A stretch of 64,000 bases of DNA from contig CM043878.1 in NCBI GenBank assembly GCA_023846275.1, forward strand, positions 11,725,501 to 11,789,500. The letters are read 5' to 3'. This DNA is from Vanilla planifolia. Its lineage: Eukaryota; Streptophyta; Magnoliopsida; Asparagales; Orchidaceae. The notes beneath the pieces were generated by a model. It was not told the origin of the DNA and ran no database searches. It saw only the letters and a list, made by a program, of their open reading frames with translations. Positions 1 through 12,746 of this stretch are shown one piece after another; within the stretch, counting starts at the first letter, position 1, and each line of letters opens with the position of its first letter. A program made the position numbers and the translations under genes.

Positions 1-608
1 AAAGCCAATAGTGTAAAGCCATTGATGTGAGAAGAGGATGAGTTTTTAGGGAGAGCTAGGTTTAGATGTGCAAAATGTACGCACGTATGCTACATGCCCT
101 TGCTCTCCTTGACCTATATAAAAATTAGCCAACCATTCAATATATGATACTAATAGAACAAAGTTTGCTGCAAAAATCTCACCATATTTTCATTTGATAA
201 TTTCTTGTTTTTCAAAACTAAAGGAACTCCTCTTTTGCTTGATAATTATAAATTTATGCTTAGCATTGAGTCAATGTTAGATAACCTAAAATCAACTCCA
301 CATATCAACGACAGACCAAACAAACACATTTATATACTCTATCAAAGGCATAAAGAATGTATCCTTTTCAATTTCATTCATCTTAGATGAGACTACAGCA
401 GGTACATGCAAGGGATGGAATGATACCTTATGCAAAACATCATTTTGAGATTGTTATATTTATAAAGCTAGACTAACCTTTTCAACTTTTGGATTTATAA
501 CAACTTAATCATAAACTATCAAAGTCAAGTTCTAAACTACCAAAAAACATACTTGTCTTGAATAATCAACATAAATACACCATGTAAATAAAAGTTTGAG
601 GTTTTTAC
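1..608 (-). other. UFL1 intron 6 (5' part), no exon seen
   Basis: After the phase-2 donor at 608-607 I looked on the minus strand for the next conserved UFL1 block, the stretch following the Trp that ends exon 6. No acceptor followed by matching sequence was found, so the downstream exons probably lie beyond the left edge. Nothing else was recognised here. Confidence 0.6.
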
Positions 609-3600
609 CAGTTCTCATGATCAATAGCATCCTCTATAGCAATGTCTAACATCTTAACTATTGAAGGATGAACAAAAATGTTTTCTAGTGCAATCCCGTC
701 AGGATATCGAGCCTACAATACAACAATCAAACAAGAAAGCTAATAAAACCTTGAAAACTGCTCGAAAATAAGTTAATTGGTGGATAATTTGCTTAATAAA
801 ATAATATTCATTGAAGTTCAAATCAAATACCTGCAAGTATTGTTTAGGTTGTGCAATTGCAAGTTTGTGAAGAGCATCATAGCCAATGTAAGAGTTCTAT
901 TACCCAAAAATAATTAGTGATTATCAGGTAACAAAACAAAAGTATAGTAATACAAAAAAAATTGTACATCAAGTGTGAAAACCTTTTGCATTAATTAAAT
1001 AAAAAATATCAACATGAGCAAGTCATAAACAACTAAAAAGGAAATTATATAAAATAGCTTTAAAGGACTATCATAGGTATCATCTCCTTTATATTAGTAT
1101 CATGTTCCAAATATCATCGATGTGAAAAACAAGATATAAGTACAATGTGTAGGAATCCTTAGAAAAAAGTATTTTCTAAAATTTTGCAAATCTTGTTAAG
1201 ATCGAAATTCAACCATCTAATAAAAGATCAAAATTAAATTATGAAAAAATTGAAAAAAAAAACTTCCAAAGATGCTATCCAGTTTAAAAAAGCACTAAAA
1301 TATGCCTATGCTTCTCAGGAGCAGCCAATTACATTCCCATAACTCTCCCATTGCTCATCCTTTTAGAATTCCCATCAAGAATATTTTGTTAGAAAAAAAA
1401 AGAAGCAATTGCATATGATAAGGTGATATCCAAAAATTATCAAGAGAGATCACTATAGATGACCTGGTGGACTTGGAACCAATGTGGTCCTAAGTGCCAT
1501 ATGCAGGAATGAGGTTGTTCCAACTCTTGTTCATTCAATGCACTCAAGAATTGGCAAGTTGAAAAGAAAATACATCTGGGGTTGTGTCAGAGCGACTTTA
1601 ATCCTATTTGTTGTATTGAAAGTGTTGCTAATTTCTTCCTTTCCTATTTCTTCGTATGTTCTTGGATAGGATTTCTACATGGCTTGAATTGTGAATGGTG
1701 AGAACTTTGCCCAACCTATCTCCTTGGCTAAGAGGATCACCCTTCCCAATGGTAAAGCATCCACCTCCCCCTAATTCCCCAAGCCAATTCATAACACTAT
1801 TCATCACACTTGACGAAGATAGACATGCACTTAAAAGTCCAATCCATCTAGTGAGTATTACAGTTAATTCCAGGGCAATAACCCCATTGTAATTCCGCAT
1901 CAACAATCAGCCAAAAGTGGTAAAGCTTCCCATAAGCTAAAGATTAATTATCTCCCAACCAAGACATATCATACTAACCTACCACATAACCCACACCGCA
2001 AGTAATCCACAATATATTGATCACGCTTTATGTTCACTTAACGGATTTCGTGAAGAGGATATGAAAGGTTAAAAGCAACAAGAAATTTCTCCCAAACACC
2101 ACATATTCTTAATAAAATCTTCTTATGAGGAAGATTTCCTTATTTGCTAAGCTACAAGAAATTTCTCCCAAACACCACGTATTCTTAATTAAATCTTCTT
2201 ATAAGGAAGATTTCCTTATTTGCTAAGCTAGGTTCTAGAAAATTGGAGGGAAGAAGTCAATCCTCAAGTGATGGTATCCACACAACATATTAGAGAAAAA
2301 AAAACTTAAACAAAATTCTAATTATCAAGTTCTCTAGCCTTCCACTCCAACTAAAGAATTGCCATTACCTTTACAAATTAGAAGTTTCACTGAAATTTTG
2401 ATAATAGCTTATCTCACTTATAATACAAAGCAAAATTTTGCACTATCAAAAGGAAATCCTTTTTTAATTTAACAAACAATATGTCACTTCACATTGATGA
2501 TATATCTTGGAAATGAAAAGTAATATATGACCAAAACCACATATGACAAGATGCAAAACATTTTCCAACTCCACTATAAGCATGCCTTAATTTATGTCCT
2601 CAATTTTAAACCCTATAAAAGATAAACTTTGCATTGACAAAAACCAAGAAGGCAAGTTTAAGATCTAGAATTTTGGAATGAAAGAACATTCACATAGATT
2701 AGGATAAGCAAGGTCTAATTCCCTTGAATAATGAAAACACCAAGAAAAAACATCTTTGTAATTTCAAAAACTCATGAAATTCTAATGGAGAAAGAACAAA
2801 TGTTCAAAAATCAAATTTTACTATTGAAATGACAAAGAATCAACAAGTAGATAAAAAAACTAAAAGGGAGACTTCTTTACAAAAACTAGAAAACTAAAAG
2901 TAGTTGGCTCTACCATTTGGAGGTCCCTTATTTACACAATAGGGCCCACAAAAGATTAATATCTATAATCAAATACAAAATCTCAAATAAAATTAGATCA
3001 AGGATAAACCTTATGAACATGAACACCAAAATACAAATCTTGCACCCAACATGCTTGAAAAGTATCCCACTGGAGTTGTTAAAGGATAGACTCCATCGTA
3101 TCTGATCAAAAATTTGGAATTTGAATTGGCAAAAAAGATAGAAGAATTTGATTTTTCAAATCTTAAAATTGTAGATTTTAATAGATCAGGAGGCCAATAC
3201 TAAGAGATTAGACATCCAATCAAATGTTATGATATAGCACCTAAAGAACAACACTTGATCTCCCCATTCAATAGAAATGTTGGACGTTCAATGCAATGCT
3301 CAAAACACTATTGGGAAAATCGCTCTCAGTCGACCACCCAATGAGCCACTTGGTTACCCTCGTACAGAATATGGGTAACCACATAGATCAAGAAAAATTA
3401 GAGCAATATGTTTGAAAGGGATTCCTCTCTAGGAGGAAGGCCAAAACTGGGGCAAGGCAGATGTCGTCACTTAAAGCAGAAGAATCAAACTCGAACCAAA
3501 CTAAAGAGGAATGAGGGAGAAGTTAATGCACCAGAAGGATGCCCTCCAAAAGAGTTATTTTCTCCAACACCAATGACAACAAGCCTTATTTCCCTGCCCT

Positions 3601-6600
3601 CCACAAGCCAATCAATGGATTTCAATTTTAGGGCACAAGCAATGAAGAAAAAATTTGGGCCCTTCGAGAGTTATTTCTTCAAGGGGCAATGTTCTCACTG
3701 ACTATTTTATATCTATAATCAATAACAAGAACAATCGATTGTTAAACCACAGCTTTACCAACTTCTTATGTTCCTCTTCAAATGGACATATCAACAATCA
3801 CTTCTATTCAAGTACTCTACTTCTCTCATTGGCAAGTGATGCCTTCACATGATTTTAGCTTGATTCCAATGGTTGGATTATGTGATATATTTGATAAGAC
3901 TATATACGGGCTTTGTGTTTGAATCAATAATTCGATGCTTTATCCCATAGAGTGGCAAAAATAAAGAATTCTTGGATGGTTTGGTAGACATCACATGCTC
4001 TAACGAATTGTTCAAACAATTCTTTCTTTTACAATTAGGTTCTTTGGGTGAACAAAGTTTGAATTGTTTGAACATTGCTTCAAGCCACTTAAGACTTATG
4101 TTTTGTTGAACCACTTTTTAGGTTTAGACATATTTTAGGGTTTGATCATTGCTTTAATTAGGTTAAATTCCTTCGTCAACTCCCTAATAATTTTTACACA
4201 TGAAAGTTTCCAGTTATTATGAACTATTATATTTCAAAATTTTTCCAACCATAATTTATTCAACATAATGAATATGGCCCAAGTTTTTAAAGGTTCAAAA
4301 AATTTTTTTGATAGAAAATATGACTAGTAATATTGCAATGATAACAACACAAGTTCAAAGAATCGTAAATTATTCATCTTAGAAAATGTTATGATAAAAA
4401 GTAAAATACCTAAACAAATAAATAAAAGAAAAAAAACATATATCAAATTATGAATAAAAATGAGATAAGGTTTGCATTAGTTATGGTTAAAATCTCCTTC
4501 AGTACTCCATAGGAATAGAAAAGGAATAGGATGATTCATAAAGCTAATGAAAAAAATTCTTGATGATTAAAGTAATATTGATAATCTATTAATTTCAAAC
4601 AATACTGAGGTTATGTTTGGTGGCAAAATTAGCAATTAAAAAGAACCTTCTAAATAGATATTTTAAAATAGTGCTTTTGAAAATTATACTTTATGTAAAG
4701 AGAAAATGAGAAATTATAAAAGATTTTCAGTAAACTCTTGGAGCTTTCAAGATTAACAAGAAAAAAGTTATTTTAAGAAGCAATGATTGAACATAACCAA
4801 AATAAGTTATGAAATGTCTCTTTTTAAAGCATATACTTCACTCCCTTTCAATTATTCAAAGTTCTCCAATGCAACATCACATTTTAAGATTTAAAGGCGC
4901 ATAAACTTAAGCAAAAATTGAGAGTAATATCATCCACTGCCAAGAGAGGTTATTATGCTCAAGAACGCATAACACAATTCTATCTACAATAGTGCTCTTA
5001 TGTATTAAATTTTTTTTGTCTTCAATGCTTAAAATAATAATTAAAAAAATCTCATGGAAATATCATTTTTTACCCAAAATAGAAAAATGGATCAAAATAG
5101 TAAATCAAAAATAAAAGAAAATAAAAAGAAAAGTTAAAATTGTACATCTTTCACTAAAAATAAACTTCTATGGATTATTATTTTTTGAAAAAGAAGCCCT
5201 CACAATTCCACATGCTGAAAATGAAATCCAAAAAGTTAGAAAACCAAACCTGTGAATAGAAAGTGCCCACACTCGCCTTTTGCGCATGTGAAAAAACCTA
5301 GAAAAAAATGACAAACATACATAGATGAAGCAAGCTTAGAAAGAAAGAGGGCGATGGCAAACAAATAAAGTGTCTTACAGCTGGTGTCCATTGAACTCCT
5401 GCACGTAGAGAGCCCAAGATTTCCCCATCATTCACCAAGCTATTAAATATGGATTGAATAAGAGTATTTTCTATATGCATTACATTACTACCACCATCAT
5501 CATGAAGTAAAAGCTGCAAAGAGTTCCAGACGGTTGACAAATTTGTTGGAATAGTAATCCCCCTACAAGCACCACGAACTATTTGAGTGATCCTTGAAAT
5601 ATATGCAGGGGTGTACAATTGTCCACCTTCCAATTGTCCTTTTATCTGTCCAAAAATGTGTCATAACTTAGAGCTTCAATTATGAAGGTAAATTAAGCAA
5701 TTAATAAATTATATGATACAAAATTCTAAAGAATCAAAGACCAACTTTCCCTATATATTTTTCAAAAACTACTATTAACATCTTATGCAGCAAGCTATTG
5801 GACTTGGTCAATTGGCTCAACAAAGTAGGCCTACCAATTTCAAAACATCCAAATTTACAAGTTCTTACCCCAAATATTAAGAGAAACTAATATTCCAATT
5901 CAACGGAGCAGATCCAAGGATAATGTCGAACTAAAATCTGTTGTCTTCAAAAAAATAAAATAAAATGCAGTAAGGGATTTCATTGAAGAGTTATATAACT
6001 AGATGGATCTTGTGTATAGATCAACAAACCTCAATCCCAAAAAATCATCACAAAAAGACTCATGTGCAATCAAAAGGAAAATGTGAATAAGGAGGATCAC
6101 AAGCAGCAACAGAATGATAGCCCAAATTAAACTATTAATCCTGATTGGATGAGTTATTTAATCTGGATCAAACAATCCAATTCCAAATTGGACTACTTAA
6201 TTCATAATTAATGGAATCAGCATATTTAAGTTGACAGGAGATTTTTTATCCACTTTTTCAAATTTGGGTAACTAAATAATTCAAAAGGCCATTGAACTTA
6301 ACTTTTAGGATTTCTAGGAAATTTGAGAGGGTTGGATGAGGATTTGAGTTAAGATAGCATCCATTTGAATTTTGAGAAGATTTTCTATAACTTCTAAAAC
6401 CAAGGCACTAAAACCTACAAAAGGCACATAAAATTATTAAGATTCAGAGAGAACAAAACCAATCGAAGAGTTCTAAAACATGAAGAGAAATTAGCTCTAC
6501 TTCCTTAATTGAGTTGTGGAGATTGCTAGAGATTCCAATATTTTGTTGTGTGTTTTTCTATTATGTGAGAAGGGAGATCAAAGTGATCAACCTTGTGCAG

Positions 6601-8347
6601 ATATGGAATCCTTTTTTCTATAATGATGGGTGTTTAATGTTTGCAGGGATAATATTAGTAACTTTTCCATCGATTGGATATTTTAGCCAAATATTCCTGT
6701 CAACTTTACCTCTTCCAAAATCTATGTGAGCAATAGTCTTCATGAGATCTTTTAGTTTCTTGGCATGACTCTAAACAGAAACAAACCTTTCAAATTTCCT
6801 CCATATTTGTCAAGGAGTTGATCTTCATCAAAATAAAAGTAAAGAAGAAGTTGGCTCGGATTATTTTTGCCCCAAGATGTACCACAAACATAATGTCTAT
6901 TGCTTTGATGAATGAACTAGGCGAAGTAACAAAGCTATATCAAAACACATATGCTTAAAGATGGATTCATGATGACATCCAGATAAAAGTAAAAAAGGCA
7001 ATGTATCTTTAAATTTGCCTTATTGGTCACTGCTCAAACTATTGGATAACTTTGTTGAAATCTTTACCTACCTTACTTTATCTCTTATCTTATAATATTT
7101 GTATGAATTATTTTTCAAGAGATCAATCATCTTTAATCCAAATCAGTTCTTTAAAATTTCTTCCATTGATGCACATCTTTTTTCAAGGCCACCTCTTACA
7201 AATGCCCAACAACAGTAAGCTATTTCTCTGGAAGAGGTTTCATAGAGTGATGCAAATCATTACATTGTACTATTAACCTTTCTTTTCTTGAAGAGGCCTA
7301 TCAATATATTAAATAATTAGAACTAAGAGATTAGAGAGGAATAATAGAATGTTTTTAAAGAAGAAGAAATTATACAATTCACACATTGTTTATAAAACTT
7401 TCTATACTACTATTTTGAGTTCTCTTACTTGGGTGATAAGAGACCAATGCTCCATTCGAAATTGAGCCAATCATTTGTGGTCCAAAAGTGTTTTAAAGGA
7501 ATAAGTTGTATATAAAGAATAAAAGAAAGAGAAGAAAATTAGTGCACCAAGGGACTTGATCCATCCTAAGGATAGGGTCACCAATGTGCTCCCTCTTAGA
7601 CTAATCCATCACATTTACTTTTATTTAATTGCTAATTTATCTGTACATTGTTTTTAACCGTGGTGTTAATTAGTAGCCTCCTTTTAAGTATATTTTTCTA
7701 AAAGAGAAAGTTTTGGGCAAGCTTTTAACTTCAAAAGTGCAAAGAATACCACTTATCAGCAGAATACAAAGAATGAAACTACGTACTATAGATCCAAGGC
7801 GACGCTCCAAAACGGACACAATGATCTCGGCGCTAACAAGAAACTGAGAAGCCAGCTCTGCAAGCGATATATGGCTGCACTCTTGCAACTTTTCGTTTAT
7901 CTCCTCAGCGACACCATCCCAATAAAACTCGGAGATGATCTCCCCATTTGTTAGCATCAACCGTGAATCATTTGACACAATATGCTGGATCTGCTTCTCC
8001 ACGTGAAAGAGATCCACCCCAACAATCTCTGAGAGATCAACAAGGGAGACACGGCCAGACTTACTAATCTCTGCCACAATTTCGGAACGCAATTGCTCCT
8101 ACAGATGAATGCCAGAATCGGTAAATTCATATGTAGGAACAAAGAAAGGCCATAATAAAAGGTACAAACGTACTGTGGTGATGTATTCTTTGCCTGAGAT
8201 GGTATGGAGTAGGTCGAAATCGATGAAGTGGAGCTCATGAAGTTTGCCGACCAACTCCACGACGTTGCGTTCCGAGAGGCGAACGCTCGACTTAGCCAGC
8301 TGTGCGGCCTCAAACTGGCGCTGGAGTTCCAATAGCTCGGCATCCAT
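609..8347 (-). CDS. UFL1: E3 UFM1-protein ligase 1 homolog, 5' part (six exons; 3' part outside window)
   Basis: Reading GT-AG sites on the minus strand gives six joined exons: 8347-8174, 8098-7787, 5645-5379, 5297-5250, 896-831 and 712-609, with every junction in frame. They encode the first 323 residues of a protein that follows plant UFL1 closely from its first residue (MDAELLELQRQFEAAQ, then GRVSLVDLSEI, EGGQLYTPAYI, GEILGSLRAGVQWTP, NSYIGYDALHKL and ARYPDGIAL). UFL1 is the ligase that transfers the ubiquitin-like UFM1 to lysines, mainly at the endoplasmic reticulum and on ribosomes; this N-terminal part carries its winged-helix repeats. The ATG at 8347 matches the family start. The last visible exon stops in phase 2 inside a Trp codon, so the intron at 608 runs toward the left edge and the C-terminal half lies outside. 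Exon 4 is only 48 nt and is the most diverged stretch. The family call is very secure; the splice sites are predictions. Confidence 0.93.
897..5249 (-). other. UFL1 intron 4, 4.35 kb, mostly unidentified AT-rich sequence
   Basis: This intron separates the 48-nt exon 4 from exon 5. It contains a 76-bp tandem duplication at 2079-2230. There is also a slightly GC-richer patch near 3.4-3.7 kb with a 97-codon open frame on the plus strand, which I could not assign to a family. It may be old transposon sequence, but no reverse transcriptase, integrase or transposase motif was recognised. Confidence 0.6.
2079..2230. repeat. 76-bp tandem duplication
   Basis: Two head-to-tail copies, 2079-2154 and 2155-2230, each begin CAAGAAATTTCTCCC and end TTTGCTAAGCTA. 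I count three mismatches between them and no length difference. It lies in UFL1 intron 4. Confidence 0.93.
5646..7786 (-). other. UFL1 intron 2, 2.1 kb
   Basis: The donor follows the codons for LGSI and the acceptor precedes IKGQLEGG, which rejoins the conserved UFL1 sequence without a gap. I recognised no gene or mobile-element domain inside. Confidence 0.75.
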
Positions 8348-9856
8348 GGCGCTGCTCTTGGGAACGATTGTCCTACAATCGCACCAAGCAGGCGAAGGCC
8401 GACGAGAAGATCCTCAACGCGGCACGGCCGTTTTAGCACGTTTTTCCAAACATCTTTTTGTTATGTCGGGTTATTTTTAAAAATGCTTTAAAAAAATTCA
8501 ACGAGAATATCTTGAATTATAAAATAAAATTTATATGATACAACTAAAAAATATTTTAAACCTACTAACGATTATTTTTTTTTTAAAAGTCATTGTTGTA
8601 TATAATATTAACATAAATACAAATATAAAATAATATTTTTTAAATAAAATTTCAAGCAAAACAAATGTGTTAGATCAAAGCTAATCAACACATAATGAAA
8701 TTTTCTTACCTAAAGATAACATACTAATTGTTTTATATTTTGTAATTTAAAATGTGTGATTTAAACACTTAAATAAGTTACATTATTTTGAGAGATCAAA
8801 ATTTAAAACACTTCAACTAATTTTCAATAAATAAAATATTATGAATCAAATTTAAGGAACAAAAACTAATCAATTAAAATCTCAAGATAACTTATGAATA
8901 ATATTTTAAGAAATAAATTGAGAAGTTGGTAATTATTTGCATCAATAATACACTCATTTATACTTAACACGCATAAAAAATCTCAAACACATGAGAGATG
9001 TTCCCAAGATTACAAGTGAATTAACTCTTAACTTGATAAGAAGAAATGTTAGTGTAAGAAGAAAACATTTGTAGATTTGAGTTTAAAAGTTTAAAATTAT
9101 AAGCTTAACATTGAATCAAATAAGATTAAACATCATTCAAGAATGGATAAAATCTCAAATAATTATAAAAATTATAATTTTTATAGGAGCATATGAATAC
9201 TTAAAAAGAGTTTATCAAAACATTTTTTAGGTGATGTTGCAAATTATGTCATAAGATTCTATCTAATGTGAGAAGAAAATCTTGTTGCCTATTATCCAAA
9301 ATTGTTACAAGGGGCACAAAAAACTTATATAACATATGATAAGTTGTTGACTTTACATCAAGCAATGAAAATAAGTAGCATTATCTCTTTTGTTAAAGAA
9401 ATAATTATGTATTCAAACCATCAATCTCCCTAACATGTCTTCAAACACAAACAAAACAACAAAAAATCAATAAGTTAAATACATGCCTTATTTGGAATAG
9501 TTTACTCAGGTGATTAAGTACAAAAAGTGTAATTACAATATAATGATAGATATATTTTCTCAAACATTACTTATTTCTTTTGTTTAATTACTATTATATT
9601 AATTCAACTAGAGAAGTACAAGAAAAACTTCACAAGATATTAAAAAGACTTGGATTCCTAAGCAACTCTCTGAGGACCTAAAAGTAGGAAGGGCTACCAA
9701 ATATGTTTTTCAAAATGAATTGGATTGAGAACATTGTATGCCTTGAGATCAAGATAAGGTGAGGTGCATCTAAGAAGCACATATCTCATAGGTAGTTGAA
9801 CACTTCAAGGTAAAAAGACTACATAAAATTTGCAAAAAAAAAGTTTATTAGCTTCC
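8348..9856. other. Upstream flank of UFL1 and AT-rich spacer
   Basis: The first hundred bases beyond the UFL1 start (8348-8450) are GC-rich and probably include its 5' UTR and proximal promoter; no clear TATA box was found. From about 8,460 the sequence becomes strongly AT-rich, with no long open frame and no recognisable protein motif. Confidence 0.5.
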
Positions 9857-10397
9857 GATGTTCAAGAATGTGTGTTATGCCATACCTGTAAGCTTGTTAA
9901 TCAAAAGTACAGGCTAGACATCCATCTTGTAATGCTCACAAGACCTTAAGAGAGTATCGCAATAGATAGGCACATTTTGTAAATTAATTCACAAAGATGG
10001 CTATCCTAATGTCATGTTAAACTGATACCTCAAATGACTACATAGCTAAACTATTCTTCAAAATATCTAGAATCATTTTCAGGTGCCATTATTAATCATT
10101 TTTTATTAGGATGAAAATATTTTATGTTGCTATACTAAGCAACATGAATGAAACCACACAAAAAATAAGCACAATATTATATCCTTAAATTGAAGACCAT
10201 ATAAGGTTATCAATAAAACAATAGAGCATTTAGTGAAGAAAAGTCTCGACAAACAAAGAGTTAGGACAAAAATCTAGCATATATTCCATTTGCTTATAAT
10301 AAATCTTTCCATGGTTCAATTGGTCAAAGAACATTTAAGACATTCCTAGAGTTCATATTTAGGAGCTCATTTGATTTGAACATATTCCTAGACTAAT
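9857..10397 (+). mobile_element. Degenerate Ty3/gypsy retrotransposon integrase fragment
   Basis: Reading the plus strand across frameshifts and stops gives pieces in the right order for a gypsy integrase. A cysteine-rich piece (DVQECVLCHTCKLVNQKYR) at about 9857 resembles the end of the zinc-binding domain. A piece at about 10203 (VINKTIEHLVKKSLDKQ) resembles the helix after the last catalytic acidic residue. A piece from 10289 (FAYNKSFHGSIGQ, then SSFDLN) matches the segment typical of plant gypsy polyproteins. No continuous frame remains, so the element is dead. The motif match is direct; the element boundaries were not found. Confidence 0.7.
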
Positions 10398-12616
10398 ACT
10401 ATCCTTCCTTCTAGTCAGAAAGGCAAATCTTTGCATGATCTTCCCTTTGAAACCAGAGTGGACCAGATCAAAGACAAGATAAGCATGATGGAAGTAAAAA
10501 AAATAAAAAAATGAGCAACACTTCTGCATTTTCTAAAGTTCTAAAATTTTAACTTACAAAGAGATATTACAACCTTTCTTCTATTTTGTTATATATATAT
10601 CTCCTAGAATTCATCTCTAATAAATTTTACATAATCATACTAGATAAAAATAAAAAATAGAAAAATACGACAACACGACTTATTTGTCTAAAAATTTTGA
10701 ATGCTTATAAATGTCGAGATCTTCAAACCTTTGAAATTGGAACACATTCTTATAAATGTCTTGAATAGAATATTCATCATAATTCTTCTATTTCCTCAAG
10801 GCCTTCCATTTTTTGCTCTAAAGGTCTTCTCAAACTACAAAACACCCTTAAAAACTAAATTCAAGATCTACTATATTGTTTCTGAAGATTGAACTTATGT
10901 TGGTGCATCAATATTATTCGAGTCTTCCTTGTTTCACCTTCTTGACAATTGAAGAGAGACCATCCATTCAACAATGGTGGGAGGTTCTTAAAAACCAATG
11001 ATGGTCATCAAGACTTGTTGCTCCTTCTTTAGGCCTTGTTTATCCCATTATTCTTTCAAAACCTTCACGATCAATTCTGAGACCTATCGAGATCTCTTGA
11101 GCCGACCTCTTAGACAAGATTGATCTCTAATTATTTGGATTATGAACACAATAAATCCAGAGTTATTAAGGGACATGCTCAAGCAAGATTTACAAAGTTG
11201 AGTGACAATTACAGAAATCTCAAGAGAAATACAAAAAGAGACATGATCAACATCAAGCGGAAAAAAATTCGAAGTCGGTAACCTTGTATGGTCTCATATT
11301 TGCAAGGATCAATGAAAGGAGAATGATGGAAACATAAACTAAACTAGTGTGATCCTTTAAGAATCTCTAAAATGATTAGTGAAAATTCTTATTTACTTTA
11401 TCATGAATGTGAAGAATCTAAAGTCCTTCAACTCATCAATGATCAACAAACAGCAGCACAAACATTTACTGCCATTAGATGATTTAGGGCTGGGACATGA
11501 CCCAGCCTTGCAGGAAGATAAAATCTTATAAAAAAAAATAACTACTCTAAGATATGGTTCAAAAAGTTCAAGGTAGACCAAGAGAGAAACAAGTTCAATT
11601 GATGCAAAAAAATTACCATCTAAAGGAATGTCTTAAATGAGATGCACAAGCAGGTTACACTTTGATTTAACTAACAACAAAGAAAATACTAATGTCATGC
11701 AAATCATTTGGTCAAATATACCAATGGAAATTAGCATATAATTGCTGACAAGCTAAGAAACTTCTCTAGCTTTAAACACATCTGTTGAAAAACATGATAT
11801 AATGCAAAATTAGACAAAAATAAAGCTACAGCACAAATTAATGTCGCATATGCAAGTGGTAAACTAAATATAAGATCACACAAGCAAGGAACAGAGATAA
11901 ATATGAATGATCAAGCAAAGCTATTTCTAACCAAGAGCTAATCAAAGAGAAATGAAGGTAGAGAACATTATGAACTTGGTATTGAAGAAGTTATTCTAAA
12001 CATTTGCTAAATTCATCACAACATGGACCCAGATCAAGGAAGGATGACACCCGACTAGCAAAATAATAGCAGTCGACAGATGGGTTAACCAGGAAGGAGA
12101 CAGCAGACCAGACTCAATTGGATGACCACACTAGCAATTAAGACATGAGCAACACTAAGGTGAAACAATGCAGACAGTGGAAACGCCGATGAAAAAAAAA
12201 TTAAGGTAACAAAAGGGCATCGACATGAGGAGAATTAGGAATGACAGTGGTTTCCAGCAAGGAACAACGAAATTGGAGATGAATGGTAATGAAAAGGTGG
12301 CTAGTAAGGGCTTGATTAAGGATGATTGTCAAGAAGACATCCTAGAAACATAATGCAGAATAAGAAAAATAAGAAAACTTTACATAGGAATTCCTATTAT
12401 TATTGTAGCTTTCTTAATTTAATGATATTAAGAACTCAAACCACTCTTCAAATAGAGATAATTTTAATGTTTGTGCAAAGAATTAAAGAAAAGAAGAAGT
12501 GATAAGGAAGACAAAGAAAGAAAACGAACTTTATTAAGGAAGCTATCAACAAAGTGCCGAAACATAAGGGTTACTCTTTTACAAAGACAGGATAATGAGA
12601 ACAAGATAAACACTTT
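10398..12616. other. Gene-free stretch, probably further retroelement debris
   Basis: This follows the gypsy integrase remnant and may hold the degraded 3' end of that element. No LTR pair, intact frame or host-gene exon was recognised. Confidence 0.4.
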
Positions 12617-12746
12617 CTAAATTTTACACCATTTGTGTGTTGAGAAATATTCATCAGCTGGAGCACCAGGAGCGATAGCCTCTGCTTGTGGCATGAATAA
12701 GGTCCCAACAATTTCAAGCTCAGAAGTTGTAGGAGCCCACACAGAC
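12617..12746 (-). pseudogene. Orphan exon-like ORF of unknown origin
   Basis: On the minus strand an open frame of about 42 codons runs from a possible acceptor (AG at 12748-12747) to a TAG at 12619-12617. It includes the peptide VGTLFMPQAEAIAPGAPADE, whose Ala/Pro/Gly-rich, acidic composition looks like real coding sequence rather than the translated AT-rich noise around it. I do not recognise the family. No neighbouring exon was found, so it could be a last exon, a captured gene fragment inside a transposon, or chance. It lies 3' of the TMEM45-like gene, on the same strand. Confidence 0.3.

Noticed and set aside
3408..3701. 97-codon frame in UFL1 intron 4 as a gene
   Set aside because: No recognisable domain and no splice partners; more likely old repeat sequence.
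4008..4074. Small inverted repeat (GTTCAAACAATTC / GAATTGTTTGAAC)
   Set aside because: Only 13-14 bp arms in AT-rich DNA; chance is a sufficient explanation.
8348..8439. Plus-strand reading ending in a KADEKILNAARPF-like peptide upstream of UFL1
   Set aside because: Looks gene-like, but it is very short, has no start or partner exon, and lies where the UFL1 5' UTR should be; most likely chance in GC-rich DNA.
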